Shown: piece by piece, positions 8,228 to 17,423 of the stretch
Numbering within the stretch: the first letter of the stretch is position 1
How the letters are laid out: every line of letters starts with the position of its first letter
Source of the DNA: an uncultured Nitrospirota bacterium
GTDB lineage: Bacteria; Nitrospirota; Nitrospiria; Nitrospirales; UBA8639
Direction: 5' to 3'
DNA length: 64,000 nucleotides
Assembly (NCBI GenBank): GCA_937139405.1
Contig: CAKZPV010000004.1
Location: forward strand, 124,001 to 188,000
Made by a program: the position numbers and the translations under genes
The notes under the pieces: generated by a model
Databases searched by the model: none
What the model saw: the letters and a program-made list of their open reading frames with translations, nothing else
Told to the model about the DNA's origin: nothing

Positions 8228-10946
8228 GAAAGACATCTTTCCGTTTGTGGGACATCCATTGACGACAAGTTTTTTCAAAACCAACGATTCCATAGATCAT
8301 CAGACTCCATCCGAGAATAAGACCCCACTCTGCCTGATCCAAGGGTGCTGATTGAAACGTCTGGTTCATCCATGGCTTATAGGTAAAGAACAATTGCAAC
8401 CCAATCATCACAGTCACTCCAATCAAGAGCCAGTGGTTGGAAAACCACCCAATCTGCCACAGTGAAGACTCAAGTGAGCGACAATTAAACACATAAAATA
8501 TCTCTCCAAACACAAACATATTCACCGCCGCCGTCCGAGCAATTTCAACAGCATATCCCTGAGAAAGTTCCCATTGAAATAACCCAAACGATCCAATCAA
8601 AAGCAGCACTCCAACCAACACAATTCGAAAGACCAGCGTACCCGTTAAGATGGGCATGCGTGGATCACGAGGCGATCGCGCCATTAACCCTGGTTCTTTT
8701 CGTTCAAAGGCAAGCATGAGGCCCAACAACACGGCAGTCGTCATGTTGATCCAAAGAATTTGGACAGGCAAAATCGGCAAGATTGTACCGGTCATCACCG
8801 CAACAAAAATGACCAAGCCTTCGCCAATATTCGTGGGAAGCGTCCAGGTAATAAACTTCACCAAATTATCAAATACCCCACGCCCCTCTTCGACCGCAGC
8901 TTCTATCGAAGAAAAATTATCATCAATGAGTACCATATCCGCAGCTTCCTTCGCGACTTCAGTTCCCATGTTCCCCATCGCAATCCCAATATCCGCTTGT
9001 TTCAGCGCTGGCGCATCATTCACCCCATCTCCAGTCATGGCTACAATATGACCATGCACTTGCAAGGCATCAACCAAGCGAAGTTTTTGTTCGGGCGCAA
9101 CACGCGCAAAGACGGCAACCTGTTCAACCTTCTCAGTCAGTTCAGCATCAGATAATCTCGCAATCTCGCGACCAGTCAATGCATGTAATCCCTTTCCCGG
9201 AGATGTCAGACCGATCTGTTTAGCGATAGCGATAGCGGTTCCACTATGATCACCCGTAATCATTTTGACGTGAATACCTGCACGATGACAGCTTTGAATC
9301 GCTTGAGTCGCTTCAGATCGAGGAGGGTCCATCATACCCTGCAATCCTAAAAACAGCAGACTCTTCACATCATCATGGGAAATTGAAGACTGATCCGATG
9401 GCAATACTTTTGAGGCAAATGCCAGAACACGCAAGCCTTTCTCTGTCATCACATGGACCATCTGATGAATCGCCTCTCCATCCACTTCGACAAACTGTCC
9501 AGGAGAACCCTCAACCCTATCGCACCGAGAGACCACTTGCTCTGCAGCCCCTTTCACATACATCACCCGATCAACGTCATCTGGTTGACTATGCAACGTC
9601 GCCATGAATTGATCTTGCGATTCAAATGGAATGGCATCCAAACGTGGAAATTGTTGCGTTATTTCACTGGACGAGAGTCCGACTTTTGCAGCGACAGCAA
9701 GCAGAGCCCCTTCAGTTGGATCGCCGTCAACATGCCAGCCCCCATTCTTATCAACGAGCTGGGAGTCATTGCACAATAGCCCAGCCTTTACACATTCTAG
9801 TAACGGCGGATACGAAACAGGATCGATCACTGTCCCTTGACATTGGACATTCCCAAGGGGGAGATATCCCAAACCAGATATTGAGAATAAGTCATGGTCC
9901 ACAAAAACTTCCTGCACAGTCATTTGGTTCTGTGTCAGAGTCCCTGTCTTGTCAGAACAAATCACGGTGGTGCTACCCAATGTTTCCACTGCAGGAAGTT
10001 TTCGCACAATGGCATGACGACGAGCCATACGAGAAACGCCAATGGCCAATGTAATCGTCATCGCCGCAGGCAAGCCTTCAGGGATAGCCCCAACGGCTAA
10101 TGCGACAGCTGCCATAAACATGTCAAAAGCCGCTTCTCCACGAAGCCACCCAACAACAAACGTCATGCCAGCCAAGCCCAAAATGACCCACAACAACGCC
10201 CCACTGAAATAGGCAACCTTTCTGGTCAGTGGAGTTTCTAGCACATCCGCAGCTGCCATGAGCCCTTTGATTTGGCCTATCTCCGTCGCATCGCCTGTTG
10301 CGACGACCACACCCAATCCCCGCCCCGCCGTCACTAATGTCGAGGTATAAGCCATGTTATTTCGATCAGCCAACACCATATCTTTTGGGAGCACATCAAC
10401 CTGCTTCGAAGCTGGAACGGATTCTCCCGTAAGAACCGATTCATCAATCTGCAAATAACGGACTGTCACCAGTCGGAGATCTGCGGGGACTTTATCACCA
10501 GCTTGCAAGACCACCAGATCCCCTGGCACGAGCGTTTCGCCAGGAAGCCGTTGTTGTTGACCAGCCCGTATGACCGTGGTCACCACATCCATTGTTCGAG
10601 CCAACGCATGAATGGCTTTGACGGCTTTAGACTCTTGGATATACCCAATAATGGCATTCATCAGGACCACACCAAAGATGACACCCGAATCGACCCATTC
10701 TTGAAGAAAGGCGGTGACAAGCGTCGCGACGAGGAGGAGATACACCAATGGCTGATGAAATTGATACAAAAAAAGAAGAACAGGATGAGTTCCTTCTTGA
10801 GGAGTCAGTTTGTTCGGACCAAACTGCGTCTGCCTGTGTGAAACTTCAAACGCATCCAACCCTCGCGCGCTATCAGTTTCCAAGAGAGTCAGAACTTCAG
10901 GTAGGGCAAGATGATGCCAATGTTTTTCTAATAAGTTGTCAAGCAT
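8205..10946 (-). CDS. P-type cation-transporting ATPase (P2, Ca2+-ATPase-like)
   Basis: The 913-residue protein has the full P-type plan: cation-ATPase N-domain, TGES actuator loop (173-176), PEGLP in TM4 (289-293), the phosphorylated aspartate D332 in DKTGTLT, and the hinge GDGVNDAPALKQADIGIAMG. A long hydrophobic C-terminal half supplies the remaining membrane helices. The PEGLP motif fits P2-type pumps (Ca2+, or less defined cations such as Mn2+), not heavy-metal P1B pumps, since no CPC is present in TM4. GAGAAG serves as ribosome site. The gene is followed by, and overlaps, a universal stress protein. Confidence 0.9.
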   Translation of the reverse strand: MLDNLLEKHWHHLALPEVLTLLETDSARGLDAFEVSHRQTQFGPNKLTPQEGTHPVLLFLYQFHQPLVYLLLVATLVTAFLQEWVDSGVIFGVVLMNAIIGYIQESKAVKAIHALARTMDVVTTVIRAGQQQRLPGETLVPGDLVVLQAGDKVPADLRLVTVRYLQIDESVLTGESVPASKQVDVLPKDMVLADRNNMAYTSTLVTAGRGLGVVVATGDATEIGQIKGLMAAADVLETPLTRKVAYFSGALLWVILGLAGMTFVVGWLRGEAAFDMFMAAVALAVGAIPEGLPAAMTITLAIGVSRMARRHAIVRKLPAVETLGSTTVICSDKTGTLTQNQMTVQEVFVDHDLFSISGLGYLPLGNVQCQGTVIDPVSYPPLLECVKAGLLCNDSQLVDKNGGWHVDGDPTEGALLAVAAKVGLSSSEITQQFPRLDAIPFESQDQFMATLHSQPDDVDRVMYVKGAAEQVVSRCDRVEGSPGQFVEVDGEAIHQMVHVMTEKGLRVLAFASKVLPSDQSSISHDDVKSLLFLGLQGMMDPPRSEATQAIQSCHRAGIHVKMITGDHSGTAIAIAKQIGLTSPGKGLHALTGREIARLSDAELTEKVEQVAVFARVAPEQKLRLVDALQVHGHIVAMTGDGVNDAPALKQADIGIAMGNMGTEVAKEAADMVLIDDNFSSIEAAVEEGRGVFDNLVKFITWTLPTNIGEGLVIFVAVMTGTILPILPVQILWINMTTAVLLGLMLAFERKEPGLMARSPRDPRMPILTGTLVFRIVLVGVLLLIGSFGLFQWELSQGYAVEIARTAAVNMFVFGEIFYVFNCRSLESSLWQIGWFSNHWLLIGVTVMIGLQLFFTYKPWMNQTFQSAPLDQAEWGLILGWSLMIYGIVGFEKTCRQWMSHKRKDVFHETLVSS

Positions 10947-10970
10947 GCGCTTCTCAATTAAAGAGGGAAG

Positions 10971-11540
10971 CTAGTCGTCCTCTATATCCAACTTGCCTCC
11001 CCTGTGACAGTTGAGACACCTGGCAAAATGCCCAAGGGTATGCACCCCCTCACCTTCTTCAAGAATATGACTAACATGCGAGTTGGAAAGCAGGATCATC
11101 CTCTTTTTCCCCTGGGCTGATCTCATCCAGTGACAATCTGAGCAGGATGTCGCTCTCGTTACTCGAAAAATAAATTCTCCATGAGGATTCTTCATGGCGC
11201 CTGTAGTAATCGAAGCCAGGACCCCTTGATGTTCGACATGACACGCCAAACAGGGTTCCGCTTTTTTAATGATGTCTGCATGAAAACGGGTCACAACGGA
11301 TTCAGATCGCGCAGCAAAATTCGCGCTGGAATGACAGGAGACACATTTCTGAGAAGTCGGGCCCTGAAAAGGTTCATGACACGAACCACATGAAGTCACA
11401 TCCGTATGATACTGACTGAGATCTCCGGGCGCCCAGAGGGCCTCGGTGTATTCCGGTGAGAACCACATTACGACTACGATTATCACAGCCGTTACACTCC
11501 AAATGAGTGGGGCAACCCATGATCGTAGACACCCAATCAT
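10971..11540 (-). CDS. Membrane-anchored pentahaem c-type cytochrome
   Basis: The 189-residue protein starts with one transmembrane helix (about residues 10-28), with no clear cleavage site, and carries five CxxCH motifs: CGSCH, CVSCH, CLACH, CSDCH and CLNCH. Several extra histidines (FHAD, VEHQG, SHVSH) could be distal ligands, so a cytochrome c3/NapC-like bis-His arrangement is likely. It is adjacent to the membrane protein at 11541, whose stop it abuts. Together they resemble a quinone-linked electron-transfer pair (inference). Redox partner and substrate are unknown. Confidence 0.85.
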   Translation of the reverse strand: MIGCLRSWVAPLIWSVTAVIIVVVMWFSPEYTEALWAPGDLSQYHTDVTSCGSCHEPFQGPTSQKCVSCHSSANFAARSESVVTRFHADIIKKAEPCLACHVEHQGVLASITTGAMKNPHGEFIFRVTRATSCSDCHWMRSAQGKKRMILLSNSHVSHILEEGEGVHTLGHFARCLNCHRGGKLDIEDD

Positions 11541-12128
11541 TTAAACGCCTCCAAAAAACAATGCACCACCAATATGGAACAAGGCCAAGACCACAAACGA
11601 CCAGGACAAAGGTCCATGAAAGCACTTCCACCATCGCAAGGCCTCTTCCTGTAAGGCCAAATCATGCAGCTGTGCTTCAACGATTTCTTCTTGCATGCCC
11701 TCAAACGCCATCTGATGACGGCGTTCATACAACTGTCGAAACGCCCAATGATGTAACGCCTGTCCGACAACCCCACTCATCACCACCAGCACCATGGCGA
11801 CTAACGCGAGGATCGGCACCCATGCATGAAAATGCACACCTGCATGAACAGAGATAATTAGAGGGCCTAAAACACCAGACACCATATGCACCTGGAACCA
11901 ACGTTTTGGCCAAACCTGATTCGGATGCTGCCACCGTTTTAATGGATACACAAAGGTCAATCCAATGAAGCTCAAACCAATCCACCCAACTAGGTGTCCC
12001 ATTAGGGTATGCCCGAATGGCCGACCTGGAGTCGTACTTAAGAAATATTCAAGAAGAAAGGCGCTTATGATGGTCAAGGATACAAGGCCAAAGACGAGAG
12101 CCGTGCGACGGGAAAGAGTTGAAAGCAT
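11541..12128 (-). CDS. Polytopic membrane protein, cytochrome b-like
   Basis: About 195 residues with roughly four to five hydrophobic helices and histidines inside or next to them (GHTLMGHLVGW, VHMVSGVLGPLIISVHAGVHFH, ALFHIGGALF), as in b-type cytochromes of the b561/NarI kind. A charged cytosolic loop (about 130-165) separates the last helices. It ends exactly where the pentahaem cytochrome frame begins, so the two are coupled. Start: the ATG at 12128; an upstream TTG at 12176 overlaps the preceding gene and is less likely. Haem b binding is inferred from the histidine pattern only. Confidence 0.65.
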   Translation of the reverse strand: MLSTLSRRTALVFGLVSLTIISAFLLEYFLSTTPGRPFGHTLMGHLVGWIGLSFIGLTFVYPLKRWQHPNQVWPKRWFQVHMVSGVLGPLIISVHAGVHFHAWVPILALVAMVLVVMSGVVGQALHHWAFRQLYERRHQMAFEGMQEEIVEAQLHDLALQEEALRWWKCFHGPLSWSFVVLALFHIGGALFFGGV

Positions 12129-12172
12129 GTTGAATGATCGTTGGATCTTATGACGATACACACATCCTAAAG

Positions 12173-12643
12173 TCAAAGTGCCTGAGTAAAAACGAGAGAA
12201 GAGGTTGGCAGGAGAGCCCGCAACTTTATTCCGACAATCTCTGGATTCTTAATGCCACGAAATCTCAGGGTCCGATTCGAATCATGAGACTGAATGACCA
12301 CGGTCCCTATTCCCAAGAACTTTGCGAAAGGACCTTGCGTGACCTCAACAGCATGGATCATATTAAGGCTGGCGCATCTAATCGTTTTTCCAGAATATCC
12401 ATTTCGAATCATGACTTGCCGTGTGCTGATAACATATTTTGCCCAATACCGAAGACACACAGCCACTCCGACCAGGAAGCTTGCCCCTACCATCCACATC
12501 ATCCAACCAGGAACTTCGGAATACAGAAATATTGCCCCTCTCGAGGCCGTCCAGAGGCTCAAAAAGTATAACCAACTGAACTGCCCCCAAGACGGATAGG
12601 CCTCCCACAAAATCCGTTCGGATGCCTCTTGATCAGATACCAC
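12173..12643 (-). CDS. PH-domain membrane protein
   Basis: The 156-residue protein has two N-terminal transmembrane helices. A bacterial PH-like segment follows: YVISTRQVMIRNGYSGKTI, then IHAVEVTQGPFAKFLGIGTVVIQS and LRFRGIKNPEIVGIKLRALL. This is the layout of YdbS/YdbT-type (bPH2) proteins. It is the first gene of a three-gene set with the cytochrome b-like protein and the pentahaem cytochrome. Its function in that set is unknown. Confidence 0.7.
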   Translation of the reverse strand: MVSDQEASERILWEAYPSWGQFSWLYFLSLWTASRGAIFLYSEVPGWMMWMVGASFLVGVAVCLRYWAKYVISTRQVMIRNGYSGKTIRCASLNMIHAVEVTQGPFAKFLGIGTVVIQSHDSNRTLRFRGIKNPEIVGIKLRALLPTSSLVFTQAL

Positions 12644-12796
12644 CTGGCAGCGCTCCCGACAGAGATTTCATTGAATCATCTATCTTCTCGTTATGAAAAA
12701 AGACCTCTACCATAATAAATGACTCAAGAAGCACGTTACGGAAAACGGAAATCATGAAATGAGAAAATTTAGTTCTTCAATCCCAAAATCCTATTC

Positions 12797-13765
12797 TTAT
12801 ACAAGGGTGTGCATGAACGCATTCTCTCTGAGTGCGGATTTCCCAATTCGTTCAAAAGCCGAAGCAAATGTGGGCTCTCTTTCAATGGCACGAAGCGTTT
12901 CCTGAATACGTTTGGGTTGGCCCCAATCACTCCACATCACATCTCGCATTTCCAGTACCCCCACCCGTTCGGGAACCTGTTGCAGGACATCCGATGAAAA
13001 ATTTCGGTACGCGACATCTTCATACATCATCCGAAGAGTCCGTTGCTCTAAGGAGGTACCAATTGCATGTCCAAACTCTTCAAATTGCTGCATCACATCA
13101 GGCAAGCATTGCCATCCCAATTGCCAGAGAGTTTCAACCTTAGCTGCTAAAACAAATGTATTCCAGAGACCACCTGCGTCCATCGCCTCCATCGCACGAA
13201 CAGAATCGGGTTTTTCGAGAAACGCCCTGACTTGATGGATTTGAGAACCACGAATCCATCCAAGAGGCTGAGCTGGCTCAATCCAGCCATAATCCAATTC
13301 GACTCCGGTAGGGGAAACCCCAAGTAGCATGAGGCGTTCGGAAAACAATTCAGCCGCACGGATGAGTTTTCCTGCCATCTGAACAAATCGATGTTCAGGA
13401 AAGACGAAGTGATCCGAAGGATACAGGATGACTGTCGCTTGAGGATCATGATGCCGTATATAAGCCAGAGGAAGAAAAATACCGGCAGCCGTACCGCAAT
13501 TATGTGGCTGATAAACGACTTGACCACGCGCCGTCTCTAGCAATTGCCTCGCCATTTCTATGGCATGATGATCGGCCACAACCGTCACTTTCTGCTCGGG
13601 CAAGGTCAATTGGTCCGCTCGATCCCAAGTATGTTGCAACATCGAACGACGACCAACAAACGAACAGAATTGTTTTGGCTTATGATAGCCTAGCCATTGC
13701 TCAATGAACGGACGAGTCCGCTCACCTTCTCCGCCTGCCAAGACAATAGTCCATCGATGCCTCAT
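12797..13765 (-). CDS. Sugar-phosphate nucleotidyltransferase (mannose-1-P guanylyltransferase-like)
   Basis: About 322 residues starting MRHRWTIVLAGGEGERTRPF. The LAGGEGxR glycine loop, the KPKQFCSF segment that positions the nucleotide, and YPSDHF (metal/sugar site) are characteristic of mannose-1-phosphate guanylyltransferases. The C-terminal isomerase domain of bifunctional enzymes is absent. AAGGA precedes the ATG at 13765; a longer frame reaches 13849 without a ribosome site. Cytosolic; would make GDP-mannose or a related NDP-sugar. It stands alone, with no glycan cluster next to it. Confidence 0.8.
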   Translation of the reverse strand: MRHRWTIVLAGGEGERTRPFIEQWLGYHKPKQFCSFVGRRSMLQHTWDRADQLTLPEQKVTVVADHHAIEMARQLLETARGQVVYQPHNCGTAAGIFLPLAYIRHHDPQATVILYPSDHFVFPEHRFVQMAGKLIRAAELFSERLMLLGVSPTGVELDYGWIEPAQPLGWIRGSQIHQVRAFLEKPDSVRAMEAMDAGGLWNTFVLAAKVETLWQLGWQCLPDVMQQFEEFGHAIGTSLEQRTLRMMYEDVAYRNFSSDVLQQVPERVGVLEMRDVMWSDWGQPKRIQETLRAIEREPTFASAFERIGKSALRENAFMHTLV

Positions 13766-13977
13766 ATCCTTTTCCTGCGATCTCACAACAGACCTCTCTT
13801 TCTCGCACCAGCATGAAAAAATCATAGGGGCTCTGATGAAATACTCCACCGACTTTTGAATTTCTATTCAACTCCGTTCCTATTGAATATTACAAATTCG
13901 ATACCATTTACATGGGTCCTTGATGTTACAAGACATTTCCAGGAATTCCAAAACTACCCCCGTTAACTATGGGGCAA

Positions 13978-14010
13978 TTGGCATCATTTGAGATAGGAGG
14001 ATGATGCCAA
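13978..14010. repeat. Perfect 10-bp inverted repeat
   Basis: TTGGCATCAT at 13978-13987 and ATGATGCCAA at 14001-14010 are perfect arms with a 13-nt loop. No T-run follows on either side, so it is not a classic terminator. It lies in the divergent intergenic region, about 450 bp upstream of the sigma-54 promoter; an operator for the divergent nucleotidyltransferase gene is possible. Confidence 0.45.
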
Positions 14011-14336
14011 ATGGGACTCAAACAGAAAAATTGAATGTAAAAAAAAGCACATCACCTTGAAAGAGAACAGAAAAATGATTTCTAAGGGGACAAGATTTTT
14101 TTGATAATAAAGTGAAAGTAGATGTTAAAGAATTCAATCCGTTGAATGACGTAGACTTTATTTAAAGACCAAGGGTTTCCCGTTTCTATGTGCGTCATAG
14201 TAATTTCTGAAGTCAAAGTGGATTACTGAAGATACAAATCTGTGCAGTGACGGAGGCGTATCGAAAAACGAACGTTCAACATTCCAGCATCAAGATATTT
14301 CACAGCTTGCCAAATGAATGTTTAATTCCTGTTTAC

Positions 14337-14380
14337 GTTAACTTGTTCAGTTAATAGTTAACGTTTTGCCTTAACAATTC
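14337..14380 (+). promoter_or_regulatory. Upstream activator site of the 14458 sigma-54 promoter
   Basis: A dyad GTTAAC-N14-GTTAAC at 14337-14362 encloses TTGTTCAGTT (14343-14352). After 6 bp follows CCTTAACAATT (14369-14379). The same composite occurs upstream of the sigma-54 promoter at 21504 with its dyad inverted: 20 of about 25 positions match (GTTAA, TTGTTCAGTT, TTAAC). This is where a bEBP enhancer is expected, about 95-120 bp before the -24 box. Confidence 0.6.
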
Positions 14381-14457
14381 CACTAAAAAAATAATGTTGA
14401 ACTAAACACATTCTTCATAGGTGTTGAAATATAAAGTAACTTTCAAATAACTATCGT

Positions 14458-14473
14458 TGGCACAACCATTGCT
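14458..14473 (+). promoter_or_regulatory. Sigma-54 (-24/-12) promoter
   Basis: TGGCAC-AACCA-TTGCT with the exact 10-nt spacing between GG and GC. It directs transcription toward the receiver gene at 14532, with the predicted start near 14484, and probably on into the kinase and cytochrome genes. Confidence 0.8.
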
Positions 14474-14531
14474 CAATGACGAAAAGTGTAACAGTTCATT
14501 ATTCAACATATTTAATTGAAGGAGGAAAGTC

Positions 14532-14939
14532 GTGACACAGACAAATGGACGAGTTTTAGTGGTTGATGATGAAGCAGATGTTCGGAAAGTGGCCAGAATC
14601 TGTCTGGAAAAAGCAGGTTATCAGGTGATTGAAGCAGAAGACGGCGAACAAGCTATCCAACAAATTAAAGTCGGAGATAATCCCTTGGTTCTCGATGTCA
14701 TTATCACCGATATCAACATGCCCAAAATTAACGGATTGGAAGCCATTCAATTTTTCCAACAGGAATGGCCCCGTGTCTCTTTGATTGTGATGACTGGATA
14801 TCCCAATCTTGAGACCGCCAAAGAATTGATGAAGCGAGGGTTGGTCGACTATTTGGTGAAGCCAGTTGACAAAGAAAAACTGCTTGCGGCGGTCGAAAAG
14901 GCCATGAGTCAAAGAGAGCTCAGTAGTTTCACGAATTAG
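14532..14939 (+). CDS. Stand-alone response-regulator receiver
   Basis: The 135-residue CheY-like receiver begins with a GTG after GAAGGAGGAAAG. It shows the DDEAD acidic pair, the phospho-acceptor aspartate in VIITDINMPKINGL, threonine in IVMTGY and lysine in YLVKPVDKEKL. It has no output domain. The next gene downstream encodes a histidine kinase, separated by a strong hairpin, so the pair is a likely two-component system. Expression is under a sigma-54 promoter. Confidence 0.9.
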   Translation: MTQTNGRVLVVDDEADVRKVARICLEKAGYQVIEAEDGEQAIQQIKVGDNPLVLDVIITDINMPKINGLEAIQFFQQEWPRVSLIVMTGYPNLETAKELMKRGLVDYLVKPVDKEKLLAAVEKAMSQRELSSFTN

Positions 14940-14964
14940 CAGGAAGAAAATGAGGCGATGCAAT

Positions 14965-14992
14965 CCCTCGCCCAAAAGGGCGAGGGACCTTT
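14965..14992 (+). terminator. Strong hairpin (intrinsic terminator or processing site)
   Basis: CCCTCGCCC-AAAA-GGGCGAGGG forms a perfect 9-bp GC-rich stem, followed by ACCTTTT. It lies between the receiver stop and the kinase start. The short T-run suggests partial termination that would leave the receiver in excess over the kinase (inference). Confidence 0.65.
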
Positions 14993-15076
14993 TGATGCCT
15001 CCGCTATGAACACACATCAAGGAATGTCTGGAGATGAGACACCGTTTCACGGCCATTGGTAATAAGGAGATCTGGA

Positions 15077-16645
15077 GTGCTTAACCAGCAGAAACTAAAT
15101 GAATTAATTTTGAATGCAGCAGACGAAGGAATCTTTGGGCTAGATTTGGAAGGGAAACACACATTCGTCAATCCAGCAGCTGCTCGTCTGTTGGGATTTG
15201 AGGTCGAAGACCTGTTGGGGCAGCCGAGTCACGAACTGTGGCATCACACGAAAAGCAATGGTGATCCCTATCCACCAAAAGAATGTCCCATTTATGGCGC
15301 CTACAAGGACGGGAGTGTTCATCATGGAGATAACGAAGTGTTTTGGCGGAAAGATGGGACCTCATTTCCCGCTGAGTACTCAAGCACTCCCATCTTTGAT
15401 TCGGACAATACGTTGGCTGGGGCCGTTGTGACCTTCCGAGATATAACCGCTCGTTGTGAAGCTGAACAAACCATTGCTGAGCTCCGCCGTCACAATAAAT
15501 ATGTGCTCGATTCTGCAGGAGAGGGGGTTTTCGGATTGGATCTTGAGGGTCGGCATACGTTTGTCAATCCCGCAGCCGCAACTATGTTGGGGTATGCCGT
15601 TCAGGAACTCATCGGGCAGCCTAGCCACTCTCTCTGGCATCACACGAAGGAAAATGGAAGCCCATACCCACAGGAAGAATGTCCCGTCTACGGAGCCTAC
15701 AAAGATGGATTGGTGCATGTGGGCGAGGATGAACTGTTTTGGCGAAAGGATGGCTCAAGTTTTACCGCTCAATATTGCAGCACACCCATGCGCAATGAAC
15801 AGGGCCAATTGATCGGCGCAGTTGTGACGTTTCAAGACGTGACGGAACGCAAGCGCCTAGCTGCTCAATTAATGGAAGCAGCGAAATTAGCAGAAGTGAC
15901 AAAAGTGTTGGGCAATGTTGGGCATGATATTAAAAATATGTTGATGCCAGTGCTCACAGGGAACAACCTTTTAAGGGATGAATTGAATGAGTTATTTCCC
16001 ATCCTGGCCAAATCTGATGCTAAAAGTGAATGCCAAAGAGAAGCGGTATGTGGGGAATTGACCCAAATGATTGACCACAACGCCCGACGTATTCACGACC
16101 AAGTGCGAGAAATTGCAGATGCAGTGAAGGGGGTTACGAGTGAGCCGCATTTTGTATCCTGTCAGATTTCTAAAGTCATTGAGGGGGTCAAGAAATCACT
16201 CCATGTGTCAGCCAAAGAGAAAGGGATTGCCTTGCATGTGGAAGGGTTACACCAACTTCCGCTCATTCAAGCCGACGAAAAACGATTATTTACTGCCTTG
16301 TATAACCTGATCAGTAATGCCATTCCTGAAATTCCTTCTGGTGGCTCAATTACCGTAACAGGGCACATTGATGATCGCAAAGATTCTATTGAGCTGGTGG
16401 TAGCAGATACCGGGAAAGGGATGTCACCGGAGGTACGAGATCGGTTATTTACAAAAAATGCTATTAGCACAAAAACCGGAGGTACCGGGCTTGGAACCAA
16501 AATTGTGAAAGATGCCATCGATGCTCATCAAGGACGCATTAGGGTTGAGAGCACAGAAGGTGTCGGCACCTCTTTTTATATCCAGTTACCAATCCAGCAA
16601 GTTGATCTTCCGAAGTCAGGAAATGCAATGTCGACGGAGAAATAG
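15077..16645 (+). CDS. Soluble double-PAS sensor histidine kinase
   Basis: About 522 residues with no membrane segment. Two consecutive PAS domains (about residues 5-120 and 130-245) are close copies of each other: both have GLDLEG.HTFVNPAAA, SLWHHTK/ELWHHTK, a CP(I/V)YGAYKDG segment and FWRKDG. The kinase core has H-box VGHDIKNM, N-box LYNLISNAIPEIP, G1 VADTGKGMS and G2 GTGLGTKIV. The GTG at 15077 follows AAGGAG and is preferred over the upstream TTG at 15056. The duplicated PAS with conserved Cys-Pro and His-His suggests a cytosolic redox or small-molecule signal (inference). Likely partner: the receiver at 14532. Confidence 0.88.
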   Translation: MLNQQKLNELILNAADEGIFGLDLEGKHTFVNPAAARLLGFEVEDLLGQPSHELWHHTKSNGDPYPPKECPIYGAYKDGSVHHGDNEVFWRKDGTSFPAEYSSTPIFDSDNTLAGAVVTFRDITARCEAEQTIAELRRHNKYVLDSAGEGVFGLDLEGRHTFVNPAAATMLGYAVQELIGQPSHSLWHHTKENGSPYPQEECPVYGAYKDGLVHVGEDELFWRKDGSSFTAQYCSTPMRNEQGQLIGAVVTFQDVTERKRLAAQLMEAAKLAEVTKVLGNVGHDIKNMLMPVLTGNNLLRDELNELFPILAKSDAKSECQREAVCGELTQMIDHNARRIHDQVREIADAVKGVTSEPHFVSCQISKVIEGVKKSLHVSAKEKGIALHVEGLHQLPLIQADEKRLFTALYNLISNAIPEIPSGGSITVTGHIDDRKDSIELVVADTGKGMSPEVRDRLFTKNAISTKTGGTGLGTKIVKDAIDAHQGRIRVESTEGVGTSFYIQLPIQQVDLPKSGNAMSTEK

Positions 16646-16710
16646 AGCCACAAGCTTGCCAAAGAAATATTCGCACAAAACACCACGACGCAACAAATAA
16701 GGAAAGAGAC

Positions 16711-17376
16711 ATGCAAATCAGGAATCGATTACTGGGAGGAGGGCTAGTTTGTGTCGTTGTCTTTTCCGCCTTCACGGGATTGGCAAAAGCCGATAATCTA
16801 GGAGAGCGTACGGTGAAGTCCCTGTGTATCTCCTGCCATCGAATTGAAGGGGACCCTGTCTCTCGGCAAAACAAAAAAGCACCAGATCTCATCTGGGCAG
16901 GGAACAAATACCAACACCAATGGCTGGTAGAATGGTTACAAAATCCAAAACAACGATTGTATCCAGTGGGTTACGATTATCATCCGAAACGAAAGCAGCC
17001 CCATTTGGCACTTCCAGCCGAGACGGCTGCTGCCGTAGTCCAATATTTAGCATTGTTGAAAGATCCGAGGATTCAAGAAGACATCATGAAACCTGGAACC
17101 TCGGAGCAAATTCAGAAAGGGAAAAAACTCTATCAGGAACATGCTTGCACCAATTGCCATTGGACTCCGGCCAACACTCGTCGTGGGTATACAGGAGGAA
17201 AATCCAGTACGTCGTTTTTAAAAATGGGAACTCGCCTCAAAGCCGATTGGGTGTATCGATTCAACCTGAACCCCAATGATTTTGTCCCGGAAAGCGGAGC
17301 ATATATCCCTAATCCCCCACTGCCGGATTCTGATATTTATGCGATTACAGTGTATATGATGACTTTTGGGAAATAG
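16711..17376 (+). CDS. Periplasmic dihaem c-type cytochrome
   Basis: The 221-residue protein has a signal peptide ending at AKA (about residue 27) and two haem motifs, CISCH and CTNCH, each starting a cytochrome c domain (about 30-115 and 130-220). Methionines such as KMGT and MMTFGK near the end could be axial ligands. It follows the kinase gene by 65 bp and precedes two more haem proteins, forming a cytochrome run probably read from the 14458 promoter. Electron partner unknown. Confidence 0.85.
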   Translation: MQIRNRLLGGGLVCVVVFSAFTGLAKADNLGERTVKSLCISCHRIEGDPVSRQNKKAPDLIWAGNKYQHQWLVEWLQNPKQRLYPVGYDYHPKRKQPHLALPAETAAAVVQYLALLKDPRIQEDIMKPGTSEQIQKGKKLYQEHACTNCHWTPANTRRGYTGGKSSTSFLKMGTRLKADWVYRFNLNPNDFVPESGAYIPNPPLPDSDIYAITVYMMTFGK

Positions 17377-17423
17377 AAGAACGTATTTGGCATACCTAGG
17401 TTTCACGAAAGGAAAAAACCAAA

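Larger units (their letters stand above)
13766..14531 (+). other. Regulatory intergenic region between divergent genes
   Basis: About 765 bp without a convincing gene, AT-rich. It holds the hairpin at 13978-14010, an upstream activator site at 14337-14380 and a sigma-54 promoter at 14458-14473. The remaining sequence shows no coding signal that I can support. Confidence 0.6.
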
